41,257 nucleotides of DNA from Candidatus Babelota bacterium (GTDB lineage: Bacteria; Babelota; Babeliae; Babelales; Vermiphilaceae), in NCBI GenBank assembly GCA_004375875.1, contig SOKE01000008.1:1-41257 (forward strand), written 5' to 3'. The translations under genes and the position numbers were made by a program. The notes beneath the pieces are model-generated. The model was not told the origin of the DNA, made no database searches, and was given only the letters and a program-made list of their open reading frames with translations. Below are positions 1-9,416 of the stretch, in pieces (position 1 is the first letter of the stretch; the number at the start of each line of letters is the position of its first letter).

Positions 1-305
1 AAACCGTCCATTGCAACCTGAGGATCATCTGCATTTTGTCCAGCTGCAGAAAGATTTGTAACCGCTGACCACGTATCTGTTGCTTCATCATACCTTCTTG
101 TTTGTACTATATATTTGCTACCATCAAATCCTCGCCAAACTGCAACTGCATTTCCCGCACTATCCATTGCAACCTGAGACCTATATGCATTTTTGGTCTC
201 ATCAGAAAGGTCTGTTGCTGGTAATTCCCATCCTATCGATAAACATGAAAATGATGGAAAAAATAACCAGCTTGCGAGTAGAAATATTTTTATTTTTTTA
301 TTCAT
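1..305 (-). CDS. Secreted beta-propeller-like repeat protein, N-terminal part only
   Basis: The reading frame starts with ATG at 305 (minus strand) and stays open to the left window edge, giving about 101 residues. An AAGGAAG ribosome binding site lies just upstream of the start. The N-terminus is a signal peptide: lysines at 3, 4 and 6, then a hydrophobic stretch to about residue 25. After it come a full and a partial copy of a repeat whose units begin QVAMDSAGNAVAVW and QVAMDG, with RRYDEATDTWSAVTNLS between them. Repeats of this kind, about 55-60 residues with a GNAxAVW core, occur in secreted bacterial proteins thought to fold as propellers. The substrate or partner is unknown. The C-terminal part lies outside the window. 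Confidence 0.75.
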   Translation of the reverse strand, partial: MNKKIKIFLLASWLFFPSFSCLSIGWELPATDLSDETKNAYRSQVAMDSAGNAVAVWRGFDGSKYIVQTRRYDEATDTWSAVTNLSAAGQNADDPQVAMDG

Positions 306-429
306 AAAAGCTTCTTCCTTTCCATTTTTTATAAAAAAGTCACTATTTTTTATATATCTTTACAAACAACTATTGTCAAATATTTAGAGCTTATCTGAAA
401 ATTAATTTAGGTTAAAAAACCCTTAAAAA

Positions 430-447
430 TTGGTTATAATTAACCAA
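430..447. promoter_or_regulatory. Palindrome centred on a TATAAT -10 box
   Basis: Arms TTGGTTA (430-436) and TAACCAA (441-447) flank a TAAT spacer, and a perfect TATAAT sits at 435-440. The site lies between two divergent genes (starts at 305 minus and 595 plus). It could be a promoter with an overlapping operator. No convincing -35 box is visible, so the reading is tentative. Confidence 0.35.
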
Positions 448-594
448 AAACAAACAACTTAAAAAGTGGCTCGCATGAAGCATATCATAGCTATTCCTAT
501 TCAAAGGTTCCTTGACTTCTAATAAATGTTTTTTATAGCTTGTTCTTGTAATAATTTTTAGCCTAACGTTATTTTTACCTGTCAAGGAGTGGTG

Positions 595-1392
595 ATGAAA
601 AATGCTCTTCTTTTCTCATTTTTTCCTCTTTGGATATTCGGCCCAAATTGCATGTATAAAGATTGGGACGCACAGCATTATAAACTGAATTCCCAACTTC
701 ATTATGAAAATGCAATGAATGTTATTAATCAACTTTCGTTTCGTGGCGATGAAGTTGTTTTAGATATCGGTTGTGGTGATGGCAGAATTACCTATGACAT
801 TGCAAAGAGAGTTCCTCATGGAAGTATGATTGGAATTGATCCGTCTGCAAATATGATTGAAGAAGCAAAAAAGAGTTTTGCGGACGTTAAAAATATGTCA
901 TTTGAACAGATTGGCGCTGAAGATTTTACGTTTGATATTCTGTTCGATCTGATTGTAAGTTTTTTTGCACTTCATTATGTTTCTAATCATGAAAAAGTAT
1001 TAGAAAATATCTTTACTGCCTTGAAACCTAATGGAACTTTTATTGCGTTAATGGCCCTACGTCAACCTGATATAGCAACATACGATTATTGGAGTGATAT
1101 ATTTGCAGGACAAGAAAAATGGAATACCAAAACTGAAGCTGAATATAAATATATGCTGGAAAAAGCTGGATTTAAAAACATCATTGTAAAAGCAGAAGAA
1201 ACTTCTTATTTTTTTGCAACCAAAAAAGATTTATTTAATTGGATTTGGGGATGTGCGCCTTATATAGCTGGTTTTGATCAAGAAAAAGCTCTCCAAATTG
1301 CCACTGAAATAGTTGATACTATTGCTAACGGAAAAGAAGAAAACATTGAAATGAAGGGGCCAAACCTATACGTAAAGGCTGAAAAGACATAA
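595..1392 (+). CDS. Class I SAM-dependent methyltransferase with hydrophobic N-terminus
   Basis: The protein has 265 residues. SAM motif I is VVLDIGCGDGRIT, followed by an acidic GIDPSANMIEEA strand and a motif-IV-like FDLIVSFFALHYV, all typical of class I small-molecule methyltransferases such as trans-aconitate methyltransferase or BioC. The substrate cannot be told. I chose ATG 595 because AAGGAG lies 5 nt upstream; the GTG at 589 would overlap that site. The first 19 residues (MKNALLFSFFPLWIFGPNC) are strongly hydrophobic, as in a signal sequence or membrane anchor, which is odd for this family. A second Met at residue 20 would remove this stretch and leave a normal cytosolic enzyme, but no good ribosome binding site precedes it. 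Confidence 0.8.
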   Translation: MKNALLFSFFPLWIFGPNCMYKDWDAQHYKLNSQLHYENAMNVINQLSFRGDEVVLDIGCGDGRITYDIAKRVPHGSMIGIDPSANMIEEAKKSFADVKNMSFEQIGAEDFTFDILFDLIVSFFALHYVSNHEKVLENIFTALKPNGTFIALMALRQPDIATYDYWSDIFAGQEKWNTKTEAEYKYMLEKAGFKNIIVKAEETSYFFATKKDLFNWIWGCAPYIAGFDQEKALQIATEIVDTIANGKEENIEMKGPNLYVKAEKT

Positions 1393-1742
1393 GAAGTAGC
1401 TCTATTTAATGGAGAAATAGTTCAAAAGAGATAAAAATGAAAGGCAATCAAAGCTTCAGCGAGCAGGACAATCTTTTTATCGGTTTAAATTGAAAAAAAG
1501 CTCAAATATAGTATACTTTATAAGATTAGTTTATATAAAAACCGAATTTCACCTGTACCCTTATATTCTCATAATTCATTCTCCTAAATTAAAATGGCTC
1601 GTTTATGAGGGTCAGTATACCCAGTTCAAAGTATATAAAACCTTATACATGTAACAACTTCACTTTTTTTGTTATTTACAGTTGAAAGTTGTTCATTCCT
1701 ATTGTTAGATTAAACAAAAATTATTAAACGAAAGAAATTTTT
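1393..1742 (+). other. 350-nt gap: promoter and long leader of the helicase gene
   Basis: No coding frame is supported here. The gap holds a good promoter (1490-1517) and then about 220 nt of apparent leader. Within the leader, ACAACTT (1654-1660) and AAGTTGT (1686-1692) can form a 7-bp stem near the start codon, and TCGGTTT (1480-1486) can pair with AAACCGA (1538-1544). Long structured leaders are known for cold-shock RNA helicase genes in other bacteria; applying that here is inference. Confidence 0.4.
1490..1517 (+). promoter_or_regulatory. Candidate sigma-70-type promoter for the DEAD-box helicase
   Basis: TTGAAA (1490-1495), a 16-nt spacer and TATACT (1512-1517). It points at the helicase start at 1743, implying a 5' leader of about 220 nt. 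Confidence 0.45.
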
Positions 1743-3416
1743 ATGAAAACTTTTGCCGACTTACCATTACTTCCTGAGATTCAGAAATCTCTGGATGCAC
1801 TTGGATTGACAAAACCAACTGAAATTCAAGCAAAAGTCATTCCATTTCTTCTTGATTTAAAACAGGACATTCATGCTCAAGCACAAACCGGTACAGGAAA
1901 GACAATCGCATTTGGCATACCATTGCTTCATGCTATAGATCAATCTCTCAGAGCCGTTCAAGGGCTAATAGTTGCCCCTACCCGTGAGTTAGTATTACAA
2001 ATTTATGAAGATCTTAGAGATATTTCTCGAGGAACCAACATTATTATAGAGCCTGTTTATGGCGGCATGCCAATAAACCGACAGATTGCAAATATTAGAC
2101 GTGGAGCTCAGATTATCGTTGGAACACCTGGGCGTCTTAATGATCATTTACGCCGTAAGACAATGTCACTTAAGTCCCTTAAGGTACTTATCCTTGATGA
2201 AGCAGATATTATGCTTGATATGGGATTTAAAGAAGAAGTTGACAGCATCCTTAAGCACGCCCCAAAAGATCGTCTCATTTGGTTGTTTTCAGCCACGAGT
2301 AAACCTGGAATTAAACAACTCATCAACTCACATATGAAAGATGTCATTTTGATAAGAGCGGAAAAAAAAGAATTTCTTAGTCCGCAGGTTAAACAATATT
2401 TTTGTGTAGTACCTATGCGCAATCGAACAGCCGCTCTTGCACGATTTATAAAAGCAGCGCCAGATTTTTATGGTATTATCTTCTGTAAAACAAAAATTCT
2501 TACAAGTGAAATAATGGAACGGCTCGTAAGTAGAGGATTTAAGGCAAACTGTCTTCATGGTGATATGAGTCAGGCGCTACGCAATCAGGTTATTAAAGGA
2601 TTTAAGAACAAAGATTTTAATATTTTAGTAGCAACCGATGTTGCGGCGCGTGGTATTGATGTTTCCAATCTCACGTATGTTATTAATTTTTCTATACCAG
2701 ATGAACATGAAAGCTATATACACCGCATTGGAAGAACTGGGCGTGCAGGTAAAAAAGGTATAGCAATTGTATTTGTTGCACCTTCTGAATTGTATCGAAT
2801 CAAGCAACTTGAAAAAACTGCACATACAACTTTGCAAGAAATCCCCATCCCACCTCTTGATACAATTATAAATGTAAAAATGGGTGCCGTTTCAGATTTT
2901 ATTGAACAATCAAAGAAAACAGACAAGAAATTTCCAGCTGTTCATAATGCCCTTAATACTCTCATAGATTCATTTACGCAAGAGGAAATCCGACATGCTT
3001 TAGTAATTGCGCTTGAAGACAAATTTTTCAAGGATATTATTCATGAAGATGTGCGTGAGATCAGTCCCGATATCACAAGCAAACCTCAAGAAATTTGCAT
3101 GGAAATTGGACAAGATACAGGATTTACTGAGAAAATAATACGCAACTACCTCTACACTACCTGCAAATTACTACCGCAAGAAACACGCAAGGTTCGCGTC
3201 CTGAGAAATAAAACCTTTATTTCGATTCCTAAAAGCCGTTTAGCTGATTGTCTAAAAGCAATGCTTAAAACACCTATTACTGAAAAAAGGCATAAAATCT
3301 ATCTTGTTGAAGATACCTATCGGTATAAACAAGATAGACCGCGATGGGAATCTGATCGATTTAGTAAACACAAAAGAAGTAAAAAGCGAAGCACATATTA
3401 CAAAAGCAAGCGCTAG
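1743..3416 (+). CDS. deaD: DEAD-box ATP-dependent RNA helicase (DeaD/CsdA type)
   Basis: The 557-residue protein unwinds RNA duplexes with ATP, in ribosome assembly or RNA decay. All core motifs are present: Q motif GLTKPTEIQ (21-29), Walker A AQTGTGKT (47-54), PTREL (79-83), TPGR, DEAD (152-155), SAT (183-185), RGIDV and HRIGRTGRAG near 330. After the two RecA-like domains, about 160 residues include a segment (RVLRNKTFISIPKSRL) like the DbpA RNA-binding fold. A basic Arg/Lys/Ser tail follows, usual for RNA tethering. The layout matches DeaD/CsdA better than the shorter RhlE or RhlB. The gene ends 1 nt before the stop of the convergent giant gene, so there is no room for a terminator between them. 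Confidence 0.93.
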   Translation: MKTFADLPLLPEIQKSLDALGLTKPTEIQAKVIPFLLDLKQDIHAQAQTGTGKTIAFGIPLLHAIDQSLRAVQGLIVAPTRELVLQIYEDLRDISRGTNIIIEPVYGGMPINRQIANIRRGAQIIVGTPGRLNDHLRRKTMSLKSLKVLILDEADIMLDMGFKEEVDSILKHAPKDRLIWLFSATSKPGIKQLINSHMKDVILIRAEKKEFLSPQVKQYFCVVPMRNRTAALARFIKAAPDFYGIIFCKTKILTSEIMERLVSRGFKANCLHGDMSQALRNQVIKGFKNKDFNILVATDVAARGIDVSNLTYVINFSIPDEHESYIHRIGRTGRAGKKGIAIVFVAPSELYRIKQLEKTAHTTLQEIPIPPLDTIINVKMGAVSDFIEQSKKTDKKFPAVHNALNTLIDSFTQEEIRHALVIALEDKFFKDIIHEDVREISPDITSKPQEICMEIGQDTGFTEKIIRNYLYTTCKLLPQETRKVRVLRNKTFISIPKSRLADCLKAMLKTPITEKRHKIYLVEDTYRYKQDRPRWESDRFSKHKRSKKRSTYYKSKR

Positions 3417-3417
3417 T

Positions 3418-6400
3418 TTATCCTCGACCAGATCGATACCATGTATTATCAGGGGAATAGTACCAATACGTGACTGAAGCTCCATTTTGAGTTGCGGTTG
3501 GAGCAGCATCAGCTTCTAATTGAGTGATAGGATTGACAATAGCAGCACCACCTACACCTCCAGTATTAATTATATTAATCCACTGAGTAGTGTTCGCTGT
3601 TACAATGGTAAATAATTGTCCATTAGTTGGCGATGGTGGGAACGTAATGGTATAGTTATTAACATTTCCTGTATATTTTAACAACAAGATAGATGTTGAA
3701 CTCAGAACGGTAACCGAGCCACCAGTATTTGCTGTTACTACTTCTACCCCTTGATTACATAGTAATGTGTTTAAAACTAATTTTACTGCTGCCGTGATGG
3801 TTGTATCGCTTACACTCATTCGTTCATTGCCGCTGGTATCAAAAGAAAGTACATTGGGAGTTCCAGCAGAAATACCCGTGTTAGTGCTTCCAGTAAATTT
3901 CACCGATGGACTTGCTGCAGTTCCTGCAGGTAAGATAAGTGTTCCCGTCATGGTGTCTCCTACCTTAGCAACCTTACCATCAATCTGCGTTTGTATGGAA
4001 GATGTAACACCAGATAAATAACCTAATTCAGTGTCAGTTGTAGCGCTGGAGGAAAGTTTTTTGTTGACATCTGTAGCAACTGCTCTGTTTGCGGTAAGAC
4101 CATCAATAATAAGATCATCATCTGTTTTTAAAGTATTGGCTGAATCGCGGTATAAATTTGTGTCGCCTGCCCATACTAATTTTGCTGTCGTGTTGGTAGG
4201 TAATGGCGCATTAGTTGCAGTAGGAAATTCTACTTGATTGTCAAAACCGTTTAACTGCATAACACTATTTGCTCCGCGGGCTGCGAGGCCTGATGTATCA
4301 TTATTAGTATATGTAAATGCTAAATCAGCTTGTGTACCACGTTTCGCAATTGTCCATCCGCGTATATTATCATCAACTCCGACATTTCCTGTGTCAGATA
4401 TAAGGTTTACACTTGCTTCTTTTGTCCGGTCGCCGGTAATAACATAATAACGAGCATTATTACTTGCTGCTTGTGTCCCATTAAATGTTGGATCACCATT
4501 TGGATTTTTATACACTGTGCCTTTATTACCATAATAATCAGCCTCATAACAAAGCCCTGGAGGTAAAGGTTTCCCATTTAATACTTGATAGAGGATATGA
4601 GATGCGTCTGTAGAATCACCAATAGCCAAATATGCATGATCACTACTATTAAATGCTGAAATGTGAATATTAGTAGCATCTTCGAAATCCAATTTATCTG
4701 CCTCAAAAGTACCTCCCACAAAATGCATTATTGAGGAACCAACTTGTTTTATATTCGTTGTGCATTCTATTAAATTAACACTGGATGCTTGCAAAACTGT
4801 TGTATTTGTATCTCCAGCTGCACCGCACTCGATACCAAGCACCGCTTTTTCGATGGTAATATCGCTGGCAATAAGAGATGCTCCTGTTGTTACTTTTATA
4901 GCCGTTCCTCGAGAAACATCTGCTGCATCTTCACAATCAAAAAGACATCCTTCTATATAAGCTTTTGTCCCAACTCCTGTTACAGTTAAATTCACGCTCG
5001 TAGCTGTATTTTCTTTAAAATTAGCTCCTACTATTTGACATTTACTTCCACCCGAACATACAATTCCATTTACTGTTATCTCAATATTGCTATTTAACAC
5101 ACGCATGTGAGAACCTCCGCTTATATCTATGGCGTTATCATAGGCTGTAAAAAAACAATCTAAAATTGCAATGTCGGTTCCTGCTCCAGTTGTATATATT
5201 CCCCTATTCGCTGGAACATTAATTGATTGCCCTCCAAAAATGTTGCTTTGTATAATTGATCGCATATTGGTATATGAAATACAGGTTTCGTTATCGACAA
5301 GTATACTGTTTTTCAGTACTATTACGGGGTTTCCTGATAAGCTACTTGCGCTAATGCCCGTTTGAAAGAAGAAAATGTCGAGCTCCTTAAAGAGCGGCGA
5401 CCCGAAAGATTCTGTAGTGACATTAATAGCACTTGCTGTTGAGGATGGTCCGGGATTTGCTTGCAAGGTAAGATTGGTTAATTCTACAAGAACCACTGTT
5501 ATATCAAAAAGATTGATTGATGCGGTAGATGGAATTACCATAGTACCAACCTGAGCGCTTCCTTTGATAGAAATGCCATCCGCAGTTATCGTAATTGGAC
5601 CTCCTGAGTTGTCTTCGATGAAAGTACCCGCCCCAACATCAATAACTACTCGATTATTTGAACTTGCCACTGCATTGGCTTGATTAACTGCATGTTTAAT
5701 CGTTCTAAATGGAGCAGATAGTGAACCATCATTACTATCGTCACCAATAAGTGTAACATAATACGTTTTGGTCAACGCCGGTGGTGCATAAACAACTGTC
5801 CATGTGGTAGCGAATGACGATAGTGCTTTTAAATACTGACCAGCCACTGGCGGATTTGCTGGTAAATCTACGGTATAACTACTGCCAACCGCTGCTGGCG
5901 CACGTAATCCCACATATTCTCCACCAGCTGCATCCTGATAACGAACTTGTGATTGCGTTGCCATATTAAGATTACCAATCATGGTATCACCAGCTTTAAG
6001 TACATTTTGTGAAGCTGCTCCTGTTAAACTTCCTGCAAAGGTGCCGGTACCATCACGCGCAACAATTGTACTTGGTGTATTAACACTGGTTGCATCTGTT
6101 CCAATCGTTACATCATCAGCATTATTGGTAATCACCATGTGTGTGTTTTCTGCAAGCGTTTTAAAGTTGAGGGTAACACCTGTTTTATCTCTAAATATTT
6201 GACCAACACCGGTACCAACGTTTGCACCAGTTGTTTGCCCTGGAGCAGTAAATTGTACAAATTCAATAGAATCGGTATCAATGACAGCTGTTGGAGTGCT
6301 ACACAACCAACCAGTACCTGCCTTCGTAGCTCCTGAAGTAGTGAGCACATATGCCTGTCCTGCAGTATTTCCCGAAGCAAAATCATTTGGTCGTGTCCAC

Positions 6401-8025
6401 GTACTTACTTGAGTAAGCCACAGTCCATTTTCGATAGGACCAGTTTGCCCTACTAATAACACACGATCATCTACAGAAAGTGCAACGCCATCAATAGTTT
6501 GTGTACCTGATAATATGATATTATTTAAACCAACAACTAAGGCAGGCTCTTTTGGAATAATACCTGTACTCGCTGCATTATCTACGTAATCTTTTGTTGC
6601 CGCATCAGTAGCATTAATAATGCTACCAGTAATATTAATTTTATTTGTGATAAAATTACCGGAACCATTACGTTTAACAATAGTATTTGGTGTATTTGTA
6701 TCAGTAGCAGCATTTGCAGCGATGGTAGCAGAGGCAACATTAGCAGCTGTTTGCCCTCCAACAGTGTCTACTACCGTAGCACCTTGCGTGCCAGAAACAT
6801 CCCCCGTTAAAGCTCCACTAAAATTTGTAGCAGTACCTGCGGTTACTGCACTTGTAGCAGTATCTGCATTTCCTGTTAAATTTCCTGTTACATTTCCCGA
6901 TAAATTTGCAGTGATAGTTCCCGCACTAAAATTGCCAGAACCATCCCGTTTAACGATCGTGCTTGCAGTATTACTGCTCGTAGCAGCATTGGCAGCAACT
7001 GTAGCAGATGCAACATTAGCAGCAGACTGCCCTCCAACCGCGATAACCTGTGTAGTTGATTGATTTCCGGTAACATCACCGGTTAAAGGGCCGGTAAAAT
7101 TTGTAGCATTAGTTGCATTAGTAGCTGTTGTAGCATTACCGCTGAGATTTCCTGTTACATTTCCTGTTAAATTTGCAGTGATAGTGCCCGCAATAAAATT
7201 ACCGGAACCATTACGCTTAACAATTGTATTTGGTGTATTGGTATCAGTAGCAGCATTTGCAGCGATGGTAGCAGAGGCAACATTAACAGAAGTTTGTCCT
7301 CCAACTTCATCTACTACTGTTGCAGCTTGCGTACCTGAAACATCCCCTGCTAAAGATCCAGTAAAATCTGTAGCAGTTGTTGCATTACCATTGAGTGTAG
7401 GAGCATTTACCGTATTTGCCGTTAATGCATTTACTCCTGTTATATTATTACTACCATCAACATAAACAGTTGTATCTTTAACATTTTCAGTTCCATTTGG
7501 TAGATCGGTTGTCAACAGTGCATTATTGGTTCCAAATGGAGCCACCGTTGATACATTTCCAGCTCCAGCTGGTGTTCCATAAACAAGATTACCCACTCCA
7601 TCACTTTCTAAAAAATGACCAGCTGGACCAGTTGTTGATGGCCAACTAATAGTAATGCCATTCTTTGTAATACCATCGATTTGGATATTACCTATATCAT
7701 CAACAAGTACTAATGAATTTTTTATACGTGTGCCAGACGTATTTGCAAATCGAGCTACCGCATTGACAGTTGATGACCCATCACTATTAACCAATGCTTG
7801 ACCATTAATGCTCCCTCCTACAGAAAGATCCCCAGAAAAATTTCCATTTGATGCATCTAGGTCACCAGCAATATCTACATTATCTGATGCAAAGATTTTT
7901 TTTGCTTCTAAGTTATTAGCAAATAAGTTAACAACTCGAACGTTGGTAAATATTTTGCTGCGTGGTTTAGTGAATGAGCATGTTGGAACACACAGAAGAA
8001 ATAATATTGCTAATATCAACCCCAT
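3418..8025 (-). CDS. Giant secreted phage-tail-fibre-like / right-handed beta-helix surface protein
   Basis: 1535 residues. ATG 8025 has an AAGGAA site at suitable spacing, and the N-terminus is a signal peptide (about residues 1-18, ending CVPTCSFT). Residues 40-210 are fibre-like (SGDLSVGGSINGQ). Residues 212-467 hold three tandem repeats of about 85-90 residues, each with a GDVSGTQ-like core, NVASATIAANAAT and TIVKRNGSGNF; a partial fourth lies near 643-672. Residues 755-1110 start with YYVTLIGDDSNDGSLSAPFR, the DUF1565-type entry to a pectate-lyase-like beta-helix. Residues 1330-1362 carry ELGYLSGVTSSIQTQIDG and VGDTMTGTL, typical of phage tail fibres. No autotransporter barrel or sortase motif is visible at the C-terminus. 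Likely an extracellular fibre or adhesin; the carbohydrate-binding role is inferred. Confidence 0.85.
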   Translation of the reverse strand: MGLILAILFLLCVPTCSFTKPRSKIFTNVRVVNLFANNLEAKKIFASDNVDIAGDLDASNGNFSGDLSVGGSINGQALVNSDGSSTVNAVARFANTSGTRIKNSLVLVDDIGNIQIDGITKNGITISWPSTTGPAGHFLESDGVGNLVYGTPAGAGNVSTVAPFGTNNALLTTDLPNGTENVKDTTVYVDGSNNITGVNALTANTVNAPTLNGNATTATDFTGSLAGDVSGTQAATVVDEVGGQTSVNVASATIAANAATDTNTPNTIVKRNGSGNFIAGTITANLTGNVTGNLSGNATTATNATNATNFTGPLTGDVTGNQSTTQVIAVGGQSAANVASATVAANAATSSNTASTIVKRDGSGNFSAGTITANLSGNVTGNLTGNADTATSAVTAGTATNFSGALTGDVSGTQGATVVDTVGGQTAANVASATIAANAATDTNTPNTIVKRNGSGNFITNKINITGSIINATDAATKDYVDNAASTGIIPKEPALVVGLNNIILSGTQTIDGVALSVDDRVLLVGQTGPIENGLWLTQVSTWTRPNDFASGNTAGQAYVLTTSGATKAGTGWLCSTPTAVIDTDSIEFVQFTAPGQTTGANVGTGVGQIFRDKTGVTLNFKTLAENTHMVITNNADDVTIGTDATSVNTPSTIVARDGTGTFAGSLTGAASQNVLKAGDTMIGNLNMATQSQVRYQDAAGGEYVGLRAPAAVGSSYTVDLPANPPVAGQYLKALSSFATTWTVVYAPPALTKTYYVTLIGDDSNDGSLSAPFRTIKHAVNQANAVASSNNRVVIDVGAGTFIEDNSGGPITITADGISIKGSAQVGTMVIPSTASINLFDITVVLVELTNLTLQANPGPSSTASAINVTTESFGSPLFKELDIFFFQTGISASSLSGNPVIVLKNSILVDNETCISYTNMRSIIQSNIFGGQSINVPANRGIYTTGAGTDIAILDCFFTAYDNAIDISGGSHMRVLNSNIEITVNGIVCSGGSKCQIVGANFKENTATSVNLTVTGVGTKAYIEGCLFDCEDAADVSRGTAIKVTTGASLIASDITIEKAVLGIECGAAGDTNTTVLQASSVNLIECTTNIKQVGSSIMHFVGGTFEADKLDFEDATNIHISAFNSSDHAYLAIGDSTDASHILYQVLNGKPLPPGLCYEADYYGNKGTVYKNPNGDPTFNGTQAASNNARYYVITGDRTKEASVNLISDTGNVGVDDNIRGWTIAKRGTQADLAFTYTNNDTSGLAARGANSVMQLNGFDNQVEFPTATNAPLPTNTTAKLVWAGDTNLYRDSANTLKTDDDLIIDGLTANRAVATDVNKKLSSSATTDTELGYLSGVTSSIQTQIDGKVAKVGDTMTGTLILPAGTAASPSVKFTGSTNTGISAGTPNVLSFDTSGNERMSVSDTTITAAVKLVLNTLLCNQGVEVVTANTGGSVTVLSSTSILLLKYTGNVNNYTITFPPSPTNGQLFTIVTANTTQWINIINTGGVGGAAIVNPITQLEADAAPTATQNGASVTYWYYSPDNTWYRSGRG
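6625..7392 (-). repeat. Three in-frame tandem coding repeats of about 250-270 bp
   Basis: These encode residues 212-467 of the giant protein. The three units share long near-identical stretches, for example ASATIAANAATDTNTPNTIV in units 1 and 3. They differ by small indels of ATN/TAG-type triplets at their joins. The similarity points to recent internal duplication or gene conversion. Confidence 0.8.
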
Positions 8026-8187
8026 ATACGTATTCCTTTTTTTAGATTCACAGAAATTATATTATTGTTATTATTATTTATTATTTTAAAAAAAAGCAAT
8101 GAATTTTACAAAATTAGAAGCTAATAAAATGTTTTTTTTCTAAATAGCGAAATGTACCTTTCATAGTCTGAAATCCTATAGAGAAAT

Positions 8188-9288
8188 ATGAAGAACATCA
8201 AGAAGACAATTCTGAGATATTGCGCATATCTATTGCTTATGTACCAAATTGGTGCTCTTTCAGCTCATATGCAAGCCATCAAAAAAAATGGATGCTATTA
8301 TTATTCTGAAGAAGATACTTACCAACACATCGATTTAAAACGAATATCGAAATCTTTAGTAAAAAAGATATTTTCGCCATATTGGTTGGTTAAAGGAATA
8401 ACTTCCTGGTTGTATCCTGCTAATAATGAAACACTAAATGCAAACAAAATATTAAAACCAACTTTCGTTGTTCCACAAAAGAACTCTATCGAACCCAAAA
8501 TTATTTGGATTGGACATTCTTCATTTTTAATTCAAATAAATGGTTTTAATATATTGACAGATCCTATTTTTGGAGATGTCAAGGCAGGGCCAATCACGAT
8601 AACCAAACGAGCTATGAATCCTGGTATCAAACTTGAGGATTTACCATCAATTGATATAATTCTCATTTCTCACAATCACAGCGATCATATCGATACTAAT
8701 ACACTGTTGGAGCTAAGTAAAAAACATAACCCTATTGTCTATGTACCTGAAGGGAACAAAGAACTGCTAGAAAGTATGGGATTTTCTCATGTGGTTGAAA
8801 ATAATTGGTGGAATGAAAATGAACTAAACAAAAACAATCGTGGCATAAAAATTACCTGCCTACCAGCATATCATTGGTCTATACGTTTTTCATTGGAAAG
8901 CTATCGTAAATCATTATGGTCAAGCTGGATGATAACTGCGAATAACACCACTATCTATTTTGCAGGTGATACTGCGTACGGTAACCATTTTAAAGAAATT
9001 GCACAAGATTTCCTTTCCATTGATGTTGCTCTAATGCCTATTGGCCCAACAAGTGAGGGTGAAAATACATACAAGGAGCTTCATGTTGATGCCAAGGAGG
9101 CAGTTGATGCTTTTCTTGATCTTGAAGCTCATTGTTTTATTCCAATACATTATGGAACTTTTTTTATAGGGAAGGATACCCTTACCAATCCTATTAAAAA
9201 ACTTCATACTTATTGGCAAGAAAAACAGACTCAACTAAGCAATAAAAAATTGCTATTTACAAGATGCGGCCAAGAATATACCATCTAA
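8188..9288 (+). CDS. Secreted metallo-beta-lactamase-fold hydrolase, NAPE-PLD-like
   Basis: 366 residues with an N-terminal signal or anchor (MKNIKKTILRYCAYLLLMYQ). The fold is a metallo-beta-lactamase: WIGHSSFLIQINGFNILTDP, then the metal motif HNHSDH (162-167), H229, GDTAYG with D261, and H321 in IPIHYGTF. All expected zinc ligands are present. ISHNHSDHID and the surrounding segments match the N-acyl-phosphatidylethanolamine phospholipase D (NAPE-PLD) branch, which frees N-acylethanolamines from membrane lipids. The more distant UlaG/YfhO-like lactonases are an alternative. The signal sequence suggests action in the periplasm or outside the cell. It lies between the giant surface protein (divergent) and the OprB porin (same strand, 128 nt downstream). 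Confidence 0.85.
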   Translation: MKNIKKTILRYCAYLLLMYQIGALSAHMQAIKKNGCYYYSEEDTYQHIDLKRISKSLVKKIFSPYWLVKGITSWLYPANNETLNANKILKPTFVVPQKNSIEPKIIWIGHSSFLIQINGFNILTDPIFGDVKAGPITITKRAMNPGIKLEDLPSIDIILISHNHSDHIDTNTLLELSKKHNPIVYVPEGNKELLESMGFSHVVENNWWNENELNKNNRGIKITCLPAYHWSIRFSLESYRKSLWSSWMITANNTTIYFAGDTAYGNHFKEIAQDFLSIDVALMPIGPTSEGENTYKELHVDAKEAVDAFLDLEAHCFIPIHYGTFFIGKDTLTNPIKKLHTYWQEKQTQLSNKKLLFTRCGQEYTI

Positions 9289-9416
9289 CCAGATCAGATC
9301 TTTCTAAAATTTGACGAGGTCTTGTTTCTATCACGAATGATTTATAAGAGATCTTTACAGTTTTTAAGCACAGGCACTTTGTAAATTAGATAAATTGTAT
9401 AAAAGGTAAAGCTAAG

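Noticed and set aside
6620-7063. 147-codon plus-strand frame opposite the giant fibre gene
   Set aside because: Antisense of the Ala/Thr-rich repeats; low complexity and no start context.
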